Shown: positions 17,096-24,347 of the stretch, one piece after another
How the letters are laid out: each line of letters begins with the position of its first letter
Numbering within the stretch: position 1 is the first letter of the stretch
NCBI GenBank assembly: GCA_037200975.1
Contig: JBBCGI010000001.1
Location: 3,617,716-3,681,715, forward strand
Direction: 5' to 3'
Origin: Pseudomonadota bacterium
GTDB lineage: Bacteria > Pseudomonadota > Gammaproteobacteria > Steroidobacterales > Steroidobacteraceae
Length of the DNA: 64,000 bases
The notes under the pieces: generated by a model
Told to the model about the DNA's origin: nothing
Seen by the model: only the letters and a program-made list of their open reading frames with translations
Database searches by the model: none
Translations under genes and position numbers: made by a program

Positions 17096-17764
17096 CTAGT
17101 CGCAGGGCCAACAGATCGACGAGATGGCTTTCACGGCGTCGGCCATGCGAACCAGGTCGGCAATCGACCGTGCGCGCATCTTTCTCACCACGCGGCCGCG
17201 ATGAGCCTGCACCGTGAACTCGGTGATCGAAAGCCGATCCGCGATCTGCTTGTTCAACATGCCGCTGCTCACCAGCGCAAACACCTGGCGTTCGCGCTGC
17301 GTGAGTCGTTCGAACCTGTTGCGCAGCTCGTCGCGTAATTTGATCTGTGCGCGCGTAAACAGCGCCTTTTGCAGGGCGTTTCGCAGGGCATGTACCAGCC
17401 GCGCGGCTTCGCACGGCAACGTCAGGAAATCGATGGCACCGGCCTGGATTGCACGGACGCAGGTAGGAATGCAGCGCTCGTGGGTGAGAAACACAATGGC
17501 TGCACCCGCGCGTGTGAGCCGGTCCTGAATGTCGAGGCCGTTGGCATCGGGAAGACTGACATCCAGGATCACGCACATGGGATCCACGCTCGCGACTCGT
17601 GCCAGCAGTTCGCGCGCCGAGTCACAGGCAATTGCGCACAGGCCGGCAGTGTTTACAGTTGTCTCGATCCAGGCGCGGGCGAAGCGGTCGCTATTGGCGA
17701 TGAGCACAACCGGCGCTGCCGCTGTTTGGCAAGACGGACAAACGTTGGGTGATGAGGAATCCAT
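17096..17764 (-). CDS. FixJ/NarL-type LuxR response regulator with a degenerate receiver
   Basis: 222 residues. Residues 18-135 align with a receiver domain and residues 150-215 form a LuxR helix-turn-helix (LTQRERQVFALVSSGMLNKQIADRLSITEFTVQAHRGRVVRKM). The phosphorylatable Asp68 (VILDVSLPD) and Thr94 are present, but the acidic pair that holds Mg2+ is Ala23-Asn24, and the conserved Lys before Pro (DFLTKP in FixJ-like proteins) is Leu116 (DFLTLP). The receiver may therefore not be phosphorylated normally. A CPSC pair (Cys9, Cys12) precedes the domain. It is divergent from the small DHp-like gene across 167 bases. Confidence 0.85.
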   Translation of the reverse strand: MDSSSPNVCPSCQTAAAPVVLIANSDRFARAWIETTVNTAGLCAIACDSARELLARVASVDPMCVILDVSLPDANGLDIQDRLTRAGAAIVFLTHERCIPTCVRAIQAGAIDFLTLPCEAARLVHALRNALQKALFTRAQIKLRDELRNRFERLTQRERQVFALVSSGMLNKQIADRLSITEFTVQAHRGRVVRKMRARSIADLVRMADAVKAISSICWPCD

Positions 17765-17931
17765 CGGTACAGCCGTTGCAACGGTGCCCGCATGATGGTT
17801 CCTCTCATGTGGAAGTCAGGAGCCCGGACACGGTGACTGCGGCCTCCCCCGATCAGGTGATGCAGGCCGGAAATCTCCGCGGGTAAGTTGCGCAGGCGGA
17901 CTTCGCAACAACGCTCACAGGAGTGGATCAG

Positions 17932-18243
17932 ATGCCCAGCGAACTACTGCCGTGGATCTTTGGCAACGCACTCGTCATTGGAACGATCTACGTGCTCGCC
18001 CAACGACGTTTGAATTTCGTGAAGTCCTGCTTTCGGCAACTCGAGGATTACGCCGACACGATACTGCAGCACTTTCAGGGAACCGTGCTGAACGTGCAGG
18101 GAATCTTGAACGACCTCGATCGGGAGGATCGGGTTCGCCAGCGAATCGAACACGCACTCGAGAATGCCGACAAACGTCTCCGGCAGATCCGCGAGCAGAT
18201 GCAGCCGCTGTGCTCCGAGCAGCAGCAGGACCGGATTCAGTAG
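17932..18243 (+). CDS. Small membrane protein resembling a HisKA_3 dimerisation domain without the phospho-histidine
   Basis: 103 residues from the ATG at 17932, which has AGGAG about ten bases upstream; a GTG nine bases earlier is also possible. Residues 8-23 form one membrane helix (WIFGNALVIGTIYVLA). Residues 37-95 are helical and align without gaps to the HisKA_3 domain of the kinase encoded at 8.4 kb: DYADTILQHFQGTVLNVQGIL here against ELHDTLLQSVQGLILRFHSIL there, 9 of 21 identical, with a second helix containing a shared AD-x6-R pattern. The phosphoacceptor His is Ala41, and no ATPase domain follows. I do not know a named family. It lies between two LuxR-type response regulator genes. 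A role as an inhibitor or dimer partner of a kinase is inference. Confidence 0.7.
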   Translation: MPSELLPWIFGNALVIGTIYVLAQRRLNFVKSCFRQLEDYADTILQHFQGTVLNVQGILNDLDREDRVRQRIEHALENADKRLRQIREQMQPLCSEQQQDRIQ

Positions 18244-18248
18244 TCGAC

Positions 18249-18869
18249 CTACAGCTGCAGGATCCCGCGTTCGATCGCGATGGCGATCGCATGCGAGCGA
18301 TCGCTGACGTTCAACTTGGAAAATACGCTTTTCAGATGCGTCTTCACCGTCTCGTCGGAGATACCGAGCTCATTGGCGATCTCCTTGTTGCTCAAACCCG
18401 CGGCAATGTGCCGCAGAATTTCGACTTCCCGCGGGCTTAAGTCCTCGGTTCCCATGTGTTCGGCGAGCGCGACCGCGACTTCCGCGGGCACATAGCGGCG
18501 GCCATCGTTGGCAGCGCGAATCGCACCTACCATGTCGGTGCGCAGCGAGCTCTTCAGGAGATACCCGAGGGCGCCGGCTTTGAGCGCCCGGTTGGCGAGT
18601 ACATCGCCTTTGTAAGTCGTGAGCACGACGACACGAGCATCCGGGAATTCCGCGCGAATCCGATGCAAGGCGTCCAGGCCGTTCATCTCCGGCATGTTCA
18701 GATCGAGAAGGGTGACATCGGGACGCAGGCGACGGAATTTCTCCAGAGCTTCCCGACCGTCGTTTGCTTCGCCTGCGAACTCCATGTCCGGCTGCGCGCG
18801 TAATGCCGAGGCGATCCCATCGCGCATCATCGGATGATCGTCGACAACCAAGACTCGAATGCCAGCCAT
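18249..18869 (-). CDS. NarL/UhpA-type response regulator (canonical)
   Basis: 206 residues. The receiver has the acidic pair Asp10-Asp11 (LVVDDHPMMRDG), the phosphorylated Asp in LLDLNMPEMNG, Thr in VVVLTTYKG and Lys in YLLKSS. The LuxR output domain is LSPREVEILRHIAAGLSNKEIANELGISDETVKTHLKSVFSKL. Nothing is degenerate, in contrast to the regulator at 17.1 kb. Its 3' end lies five bases from the convergent DHp-like gene. It may share a transcript with the FMN reductase gene 58 bases upstream. Its kinase is not adjacent; the HisKA_3 kinase at 8.4 kb is a candidate partner. Confidence 0.92.
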   Translation of the reverse strand: MAGIRVLVVDDHPMMRDGIASALRAQPDMEFAGEANDGREALEKFRRLRPDVTLLDLNMPEMNGLDALHRIRAEFPDARVVVLTTYKGDVLANRALKAGALGYLLKSSLRTDMVGAIRAANDGRRYVPAEVAVALAEHMGTEDLSPREVEILRHIAAGLSNKEIANELGISDETVKTHLKSVFSKLNVSDRSHAIAIAIERGILQL

Positions 18870-18927
18870 GCGTCGAGGCTAGCAAACACAAATTTCGATT
18901 GCACGCGAAGGCCGATGGATTTCCGGT

Positions 18928-19527
18928 TTACGCTGCTGCCTGAGATTGGTGAGGACGATCGCGGGCGGATTTCAGGGCGCGCGCCCACCAGATCAGGTCA
19001 TCGAACATGGCTGCGCGGGAGTTGTTCAGAAAGTCGAAGTCGGAGAGAGCTTTTTCGCCGCGCAACACGCCGAGGAATGGCTCGAGGCCTACGTTTACCT
19101 CGTACTTGATCGGCGCCATCTGGAGCTCGGCGACGATCTGGCGAAGCTGCTCGATGGCTCGTGCGGCCCCGACGCCACCGTATCCCACGAACGCGAACGG
19201 TTTGCGCCGCCATTCGACAAACGCGCTGTCGAGCGCATTCTTCAAAACCGCGGTCGGTCCGTGGTTGTACTCGGCGACGGTGGCGATGAATCCGTCACAG
19301 CCGCCGATCTTCCTTCGCCACGCCTCAGCGGCCGGATGCGAGTAGACACCATTCGTGAACGACGGACTCACCGGCTCCGCGAAGAAGGGGAGATCTTGAT
19401 CTCTCAGATCCAGAACTTCCAGCTCGATGTCCATGCGAGTGATGGCACCCTCGCGTACCCAGTTCGCCGCGGTGTCGGCAAATCGGTTCGGGCGCGTGCT
19501 GCCAATGATCAAACCGATCTTCATCAT
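18928..19527 (-). CDS. NADPH-dependent FMN reductase family protein
   Basis: 199 residues with the flavodoxin-like fold: LIIGSTRPNRFADTAANWV for the phosphate-binding loop, PSFTNGVYSHPAAEAWRRKI, and ATVAEYNHGPTAVLKNALD, the block that contacts the flavin ring in the NADPH-dependent FMN/quinone reductases. A cytoplasmic enzyme, probably reducing quinones, azo compounds or free flavin. The start is supported by GGGAG about eight bases upstream of the ATG. It lies just upstream of the canonical response regulator on the same strand. Confidence 0.85.
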   Translation of the reverse strand: MMKIGLIIGSTRPNRFADTAANWVREGAITRMDIELEVLDLRDQDLPFFAEPVSPSFTNGVYSHPAAEAWRRKIGGCDGFIATVAEYNHGPTAVLKNALDSAFVEWRRKPFAFVGYGGVGAARAIEQLRQIVAELQMAPIKYEVNVGLEPFLGVLRGEKALSDFDFLNNSRAAMFDDLIWWARALKSARDRPHQSQAAA

Positions 19528-19638
19528 GATCTCCCGGTGATGCTCTTTTCTGGAACCTAAGGCACGCGCCGTATTGAAGGCTATTGCAGGAACCTGCTGG
19601 TTGAGTTGGGCGCGAGCTGCAAACAGAGTGCGCAGAAA

Positions 19639-20223
19639 ATGAGTCGTTCGATTCTCTTTCTCTCGCTACTTGGCACGTGGCTGTCACAGATCACGATTCC
19701 GTGCCGCGCAGATTCCAGTTTTTCCAAGCCGTGGTCTTCTTTTGCGGTTGCCGCGATGACTCTGGACGACGCGGAATCGAAAGTTGCGTTGCTGGAGGCC
19801 AGAACAACTCTTGGCGCGACGATGGCGATCGGCGGCGCGCTTGCCCTGGTGGAAGCAAACGATCGATTTCAGGAGGCCCAGTTACGCCTGCATGCAACCA
19901 TTGCTGTGGATCCACAGGAATGGACGCTCGAAAGCCGGAACCTCATTTCACTTGGCACCCAATCGCCGGCTCGCTACCGCTCCCGACTTCGCGTAGTCAC
20001 TCCCGATCTCTCCGCCAAGATGAAGCTGAGTATCCGCGCCTTCGATGAGTTGTATGTCGATCTCGAGCACTTTCAGATAATTCGCAACAACGTGGCTGCG
20101 GGCTTCGGGCTCGAGCTCGGGCGCCGAAGCACGGTGGAGTTCTACCATGTGTGGTCTGGTGAGAGCACCGGCGATTCCTCTAACTATGTGCTCGCCATTT
20201 TCACGCTGCGCACGACCCGGTAG
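19639..20223 (+). CDS. DUF2490-like outer-membrane protein
   Basis: 194 residues from the ATG at 19639 (MSRSILFLSLLGTWL), giving a signal peptide; an earlier in-frame start at 19606 would place extra residues before it. The pattern RYRSRLRV ... RAFDELYVDLEHFQIIRNNVAAGFGLELGRRSTVEFYHVW and the C-terminal NYVLAIFTLRT strongly recalls the DUF2490 family of predicted outer-membrane barrels. It is short for that family (usually a little over 200). Role unknown. Confidence 0.6.
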   Translation: MSRSILFLSLLGTWLSQITIPCRADSSFSKPWSSFAVAAMTLDDAESKVALLEARTTLGATMAIGGALALVEANDRFQEAQLRLHATIAVDPQEWTLESRNLISLGTQSPARYRSRLRVVTPDLSAKMKLSIRAFDELYVDLEHFQIIRNNVAAGFGLELGRRSTVEFYHVWSGESTGDSSNYVLAIFTLRTTR

Positions 20224-20238
20224 AAGCGCAAGCGACCT

Positions 20239-20412
20239 TCAGCCTGGAAGGGAGCGCGCCCGAAAATCCTGCGGCGAAATGCCAAACGCGTGCTTGAACG
20301 AGCGGCTCAGATGTGAGGCGTCGCTGAATCGACGTTGCCTATGCGGAGGACGTGTCCGAGTCGCGTCGGAGGGCGGAACTTTCGTGAGTGTCCGGAATGA
20401 ACCGTCACCCAT
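20239..20412 (-). pseudogene. AraC/XylS-family regulator remnant (C-terminal HTH only)
   Basis: A 57-codon frame ends RFSDASHLSRSFKHAFGI followed by SPQDFRARS and a stop. This is the second helix-turn-helix and C-terminus of AraC-family activators. The rest of the DNA-binding domain and the whole sensing domain are missing; the N-terminal half of this frame does not resemble AraC. I read it as a relic of a deleted regulator. Confidence 0.7.
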
Positions 20413-20429
20413 CAATCCGAATGAGCAGT

Positions 20430-21260
20430 TCAGCCCGTAAAGATCCTGAGCAAGTGCCTGCCGTACTTACCCGACTCCGTCCCGCTCATCACCACGACGG
20501 TGTAAACGAAAACCAACCCGCCCAAGGACAGCGCCGTCCACGCCGGCCATTTCAGGTTGCGGGGCAGAGAGATGTGCTTGTGTTTGTTGCGGATGAAAAA
20601 CTCCGCCACCAGCATGTTCGGCACGAAGAACAGGTACAGGATGGCGTAGTCGAACATGCCGGGGGCCAGATCGGAATCGCTGACGCCGATGCCGCCGGTC
20701 AGATCGATCCAGGCGCGAATCTCCAGATCGAAAATCCATGAACCGAGCACCATTGCGAACAGGCGGATCGCCCACGCGCGATGTTGGTCGATGCGCCGGG
20801 CGCGCGCGTGCCAGTAGGCCATCACCGCGCTCAGCATCATGATCGCGCCCCAGATGCCGAACGCGATGGACGCGGACCGGTTGAACGCGCCGTGGGTGAG
20901 GATGTACGACATGCCGCCGACGCCCGCAAGAAAGCCGGCGCTCACGTACACACGGCCGGTCCAGCGGTGCACGGCGCGGTGGCGGACACGAATGCGCGCC
21001 GAGAAAAGGATGGGCCACGCCAGCACCAGGATGGTCCCCATCAGGAAGTGCGCGCCGATGCCAATGTTGGCGATCCAGTCCGCGGCGCTTCGCATCGGCA
21101 GGCCGGATATCAGGTCCCGCCACTGGTCGAAATTCTTGAAGGTCGCGCCGGTCCCGCGCAGCACAACATAAGTGCCGAAAATTGCCAGGCCGGCGAAGGC
21201 GGTGAAATAGAACATCCGGCCCGTCCAGCGGAACAGGCGATCTTCGGGGATTGCGTTCAT
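20430..21260 (-). CDS. DUF2306 family membrane protein
   Basis: 276 residues from the ATG at 21260 (MNAIPEDRLFRW); the upstream in-frame extension lies in the promoter region and has no coding character. About seven hydrophobic helices are visible, with IGIGAHFLMGTILVLAWPILFSA, RAVHRWTGRVYVSAGFLAGVGG and ARARRIDQHRAWAIRLFAMVLGSWIF as conserved DUF2306-like blocks carrying histidines that may bind heme or metal. Function unknown. It is divergent from the CadC-like regulator, whose start is 145 bases away, so that regulator may once have controlled it. Confidence 0.75.
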   Translation of the reverse strand: MNAIPEDRLFRWTGRMFYFTAFAGLAIFGTYVVLRGTGATFKNFDQWRDLISGLPMRSAADWIANIGIGAHFLMGTILVLAWPILFSARIRVRHRAVHRWTGRVYVSAGFLAGVGGMSYILTHGAFNRSASIAFGIWGAIMMLSAVMAYWHARARRIDQHRAWAIRLFAMVLGSWIFDLEIRAWIDLTGGIGVSDSDLAPGMFDYAILYLFFVPNMLVAEFFIRNKHKHISLPRNLKWPAWTALSLGGLVFVYTVVVMSGTESGKYGRHLLRIFTG

Positions 21261-21404
21261 GGTGTTGCGTTCTCCATCGCCAGCTTTCCGCAGCCGCGCA
21301 CGGGAATCTGGAGGAAAGACGCAGGCAAACCTCAGGGTTTGTGAGGAAAAGCTCAGGGGACGTTTGTCCGGCCGCGGCGACCATGTACATATACTTGCAA
21401 CCTC

Positions 21405-22202
21405 ATGCCGCAGCCCGGACCGGAACGCCTTGCCTTCGACGACGTGGTCATCGACTTCGTCGCCCACCGGCTGACGCGCGGCGGCGTCGAACAGCTGCTG
21501 GAACCCAAGGCCTTCGCGGTGCTCGCGCTGCTGGTGGGCGCGCCCGGCAAGGTGTTCACGCGCGAAGAAATTCTCGACGCGATCTGGGGCCACCAGCACG
21601 TCACGCCCAGCGTGCTGAACCGGATCATGAGCCTGCTGCGGCAGGCGCTAGGTGAGGACGCGCAGAATCCCCGCGTCCTGCATACGGTGCACGGTGTGGG
21701 CTACCGCTTCGAGCTGCCCACGACCGCAGCCGTGGCGAGTCCGCCGCCATCGCCGCCGATGCCGCGCTGGCTCTGGCCCGCTGTCATCGTCGCGGCCGTG
21801 CTGTTGTCGATTGCGGGTGCTATCTGGCTGCGCAGCCATGCAGGCGCACCGACCTCCATGCCGGTCGGCGCGGCTGCCAGCCGGACACTCCCATCATTGG
21901 CGGTGTTGCCATTCGTCGATCTTTCACAGGCGCACGACCAGGAATATCTGGCCGACGGCCTGGCGGAAGAAATCCTCAACCAGTTGGCGCAGGTTCCCGC
22001 GCTGCGGGTGGTGGGCCGCTCCTCCAGCTTCTCTTTCAGGGGAAAGAACGAGGACCTGCGTCTCATCGGCAAGCAGTTAGGCGTGGCTCACCTGCTGGAA
22101 GGCAGCGTGCGCAAGGCAGGGTCGGCGACCAAGTTGTCGATGAGCAGCAGCGGCGCCCGCTCGCGCCCGATTCTGAGTTTGTGGAACTGGAAGTCCGGAT
22201 GA
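21405..22202 (+). CDS. CadC-like winged-helix membrane regulator, C-terminally truncated
   Basis: 265 residues. Residues 8-105 are an OmpR/CadC winged-helix domain (LAFDDVVIDFVAHRLTRGGVEQLLEPKAFAVLALL ... VLHTVHGVGYRFELP), then a membrane helix (residues 122-142) and a FlgO/TolB-like periplasmic segment (LPSLAVLPFVDLSQ ... HLLEGSVRKAG). Homologues of this type usually continue for hundreds of residues of TPR repeats; here homology stops at GSVRKAG and 22 unrelated residues follow. In another frame, an unrelated open stretch ends DSEFVELEVRMKCERHENRELSDKR at 22244, suggesting a junction with the tail of another gene near 22.1 kb. It may be a non-functional remnant or a short constitutive regulator. 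Confidence 0.75.
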   Translation: MPQPGPERLAFDDVVIDFVAHRLTRGGVEQLLEPKAFAVLALLVGAPGKVFTREEILDAIWGHQHVTPSVLNRIMSLLRQALGEDAQNPRVLHTVHGVGYRFELPTTAAVASPPPSPPMPRWLWPAVIVAAVLLSIAGAIWLRSHAGAPTSMPVGAAASRTLPSLAVLPFVDLSQAHDQEYLADGLAEEILNQLAQVPALRVVGRSSSFSFRGKNEDLRLIGKQLGVAHLLEGSVRKAGSATKLSMSSSGARSRPILSLWNWKSG

Positions 22203-22247
22203 AGTGCGAGCGCCATGAGAATCGGGAGCTTTCAGACAAGCGCTGAA

Positions 22248-22285
22248 GAAAAAAGCACCCGCCAACTTCCCTGTCGACGGGTGCT
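22248..22285 (-). terminator. Terminator-like hairpin, minus strand
   Basis: AGCACCCG (22254-22261) pairs with CGGGTGCT (22278-22285); on the minus strand the hairpin is followed by TTTTTTCTT. No recognisable minus-strand gene precedes it. Confidence 0.6.
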
Positions 22286-22509
22286 CTTGATCGACCTGCT
22301 GACCGGAGTCCGTTTGAAGTAGTGCGACGAGGCTCCGATGTCTTTCTTCTGAATAAGGCCGGCCGGCCAGGCTCATGCCCCGTGATGTCGGCACGTAATC
22401 TCTCGCCGGTTATCGTATTTAACTAGTTAGATTCAATCGTACCCGGAATTCACGGCAGTGCGCGTGATGTGGCGATACGATAACAGCGGCGTCGCCGGTT
22501 CCCAACTGA

Positions 22510-22517
22510 ATACGTAT
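22510..22517. promoter_or_regulatory. ATACGTAT element, distal copy (possible LacI-family operator)
   Basis: The palindrome ATACGTAT, within GAATACGTATGC, matches the two copies at 22735-22763. The central CG fits LacI-family operators and a LacI-type gene lies 0.8 kb downstream. Assignment is inference. Confidence 0.35.
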
Positions 22518-22615
22518 GCGGCCGGAAGAAAACGGCTACGCAATATTCACGTGACTCGTCACATCAAACTACTCATCCTGAACGTTATTGAGCGTTGCGT
22601 GAGTGCATTTGGCAG

Positions 22616-22689
22616 AAAAAAAGCCCCGCTGACAGAGGGGGCTCCAACGGCGGGGCTTTGCGAACCCTGCTTCGTAGCCGAAAGGTTCG
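22616..22689 (-). ncRNA. Candidate small RNA ending in a strong terminator
   Basis: Read on the minus strand: a two-step hairpin (CGAACC/GGTTCG with an inner TTCG/CGAA stem, 22661-22689), then a GC-rich stem GCGGGGC/GCCCCGC (22623-22656) followed by seven T residues (22616-22622). This is the layout of a short structured RNA with its own terminator. The 5' end is not defined and no clear promoter is seen. It could instead be only the terminator of a deleted minus-strand gene. Confidence 0.35.
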
Positions 22690-22734
22690 TTGGACACAGC
22701 CTATGCGCGCCGCGCTCGTGGCAACAACGGGCCG

Positions 22735-22763
22735 CATACGTATTCGACAGCCGAATACGTATG
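22735..22763. promoter_or_regulatory. Perfect inverted repeat containing two ATACGTAT elements
   Basis: CATACGTATTCG and CGAATACGTATG are exact 12-base inverted copies separated by ACAGC. Each arm contains the 8-base palindrome ATACGTAT. It lies 46 bases before the start of the broken GH13 gene and upstream of the LacI-type gene, as expected for a double operator of a sugar regulator. Confidence 0.5.
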
Positions 22764-22809
22764 TCCCGAGGTATCGTCGGCGCGTCGAAAGTTTATTTTC
22801 ACTTCATGC

Positions 22810-23217
22810 ATGAGTTTCGCATTCGAAGAACTTCCGCAATCGCCGCAGTCACCGTCGTACGCCTGCGATGCAAATGCCTGGTGGCTTGGCGCGACCGTCC
22901 AGCAAGTGCACTTGCGAAGTTTTCTCGACGCCGCTGGCGATGGAATCGGGGTTCTCCCAAGGACCGTTGCCCGGCTCGACTACATTTCGAGCCTTGGTGT
23001 CGATGCGGCGTGGATCTCGCCGTTCTTCAGATCTCCCATGGCGGATTTCGGCTATGACATCGCCGATTTCAGGCTGTCGATTCGATTTGTGGATCTCTCG
23101 TGGATTTCGATCGCCTGGTCCCGCGGACGGATGGTTTATTCGAAGGCGGACTGGTGCGTCTCGGCCGATGCGCGCGACAAGGACTCGGTGGCTTTCTTCG
23201 AATTCGATGATCGTTAG
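22810..23217 (+). pseudogene. GH13 alpha-glucosidase/amylase, broken by frameshift and deletion
   Basis: The N-terminal part is a clear GH13 start: NAWWLGATVQQVHLRSFLDA, then GDGIGVLPRTVARLDYISSLGVDAAWISPFFRSP and ADFGYDIADF. After 23070 the frame is wrong; adding one base near 23073 restores AVDSICGSLVDFDRLV, the normal continuation of the family (AVDPxFGSLxDFDxLV). Beyond that, the catalytic barrel (about 450 residues) is missing. The reading frame ends after 135 codons. The LacI-type regulator follows directly, so this is probably a decayed alpha-glucan locus. Confidence 0.82.
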
Positions 23218-23294
23218 AAAACTTCACTGCAAAACGCGGCTTGATCATGAGGGTGCCGTATCGGGTGGGGAGTGCGCACCGCGCATTACAGTTC

Positions 23295-24311
23295 ATGGGT
23301 GTTAGGCCGACATCGATCGACATTGCAATTCTGGCCGGTGTCAGCCAGCCGACGGTTTCGCGCGCACTCAGCGGCCACCCGGAGGTCAACGAACTCACTC
23401 GCAAGCGAATCGAGAAGATCGCGCGCGATCTCAATTATCGAATTGACAAGAACGCTTCCAACTTGCGTTTGCAGCTGACCAACACAATTGCGGTACTTTT
23501 CTTCCAGGATCCAGCCGCCGACAATCCGCAGATCAACCCGCTTTTTCTGGCGATGCTGGAGTCGATTACTAAGGCTTCCGCCAGCGAGGGTTACGACCTG
23601 CTGATCTCCTTCCAGCAGTTTCCCGAAGACTCAACTCAGGACTTCGAATGCACTCGCAAGGCAGATGGAGTGATCCTGCTCGGTTATGGCGACTACGGAA
23701 ACTACCAACCTCGATTGAGGAAATTGGTCGAGGCAGGAGCGAACTTTGTTCGCTGGGGCCCGATTCTGGAGAATGAACCCGTGATCTCCATCGGCTCGGA
23801 CAATCTTCAGGGAGGTTACGAAGTCACCCGCCACCTGCTGGCGCGGGGGCGGCGGCGCATGGCCTTCCTCGGACACGTTACCCATCATTATCCGGAATAT
23901 TTCGATCGCTATCGTGGGTACGAGCGCGCGCTGACGGAGGCTCGCCTGCCGGCGCTATCTGCTCTGCAAGTCGACGCGATTGCGACCGAAGAGGCAGGCT
24001 TCCTGGCTGCCAAATCGCTGATGAAAAGACGAATCGAGTTCGATGCCATCGTCGCCGCGAGCGATCTCATTGCGATCGGCGCACTGCGGGCGATCCAGGC
24101 CAGCGGACTTGACGTACCTCGCGATGTGTCGATCGTCGGATTCGACGACATGCCGGCGGCGCGCCTTACAAATCCGCCGCTGACCACGGTACTTCAAGAC
24201 ACGCGTCGTGGAGGCGAACTTCTCGTCGAGACGCTGCTTGGCAAGATTCTGGGAAAACCTGTAGTTAGTTCCGTTGTTCCTACACGCGTAGTGGTGCGAA
24301 AATCGGGTTAG
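23295..24311 (+). CDS. LacI-family transcriptional regulator
   Basis: 338 residues from ATG 23295 (MGVRPTSIDIAILAGVSQPTVSRAL); upstream in-frame starts at 23241 and 23247 are possible, but the family normally begins just before the helix-turn-helix. The headpiece runs to LNYRIDKNASNLR, followed by a periplasmic-binding-protein-like sensor (AVLFFQDPAADNPQINPLFLAMLESI ... GRRRMAFLGHV ... DAIVAASDLIAIGALRAIQ ... VSIVGFDDMPAARLTNPPLTTV). The GH13 remnant upstream suggests it once controlled alpha-glucan use, and the ATACGTAT repeats are candidate operators. Its present targets may lie outside the window. Confidence 0.88.
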   Translation: MGVRPTSIDIAILAGVSQPTVSRALSGHPEVNELTRKRIEKIARDLNYRIDKNASNLRLQLTNTIAVLFFQDPAADNPQINPLFLAMLESITKASASEGYDLLISFQQFPEDSTQDFECTRKADGVILLGYGDYGNYQPRLRKLVEAGANFVRWGPILENEPVISIGSDNLQGGYEVTRHLLARGRRRMAFLGHVTHHYPEYFDRYRGYERALTEARLPALSALQVDAIATEEAGFLAAKSLMKRRIEFDAIVAASDLIAIGALRAIQASGLDVPRDVSIVGFDDMPAARLTNPPLTTVLQDTRRGGELLVETLLGKILGKPVVSSVVPTRVVVRKSG

Positions 24312-24322
24312 GCAGGTTGAGA

Positions 24323-24347
24323 GATCGTTGTTCCACCATCAACGATC
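24323..24347. repeat. Hairpin between convergent genes
   Basis: GATCGTTG and CAACGATC form an 8-bp stem with a 9-base loop in the 27-base gap between the LacI-type gene and the convergent LamG gene, overlapping the latter's stop. There is no T-run on either side, so terminator function is uncertain. Confidence 0.35.

Larger units (their letters stand above)
22203..22809. other. Gene-free scar region with terminators and repeats
   Basis: About 600 bases without a credible gene, lower in GC around 22.40-22.45 kb. It holds two minus-strand terminator-like hairpins, a candidate structured RNA and three copies of ATACGTAT, each listed separately. It lies between two truncated genes, so it looks like the product of deletions. 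Confidence 0.6.

Noticed and set aside
22077-22394. 105-codon minus-strand frame in the scar region
   Set aside because: It runs straight through a terminator hairpin and has no homology or ribosome site.
22203-22809. A tRNA gene in the structured part of the scar region
   Set aside because: No cloverleaf, T-loop consensus or CCA end could be fitted; the pairing fits two simple hairpins.
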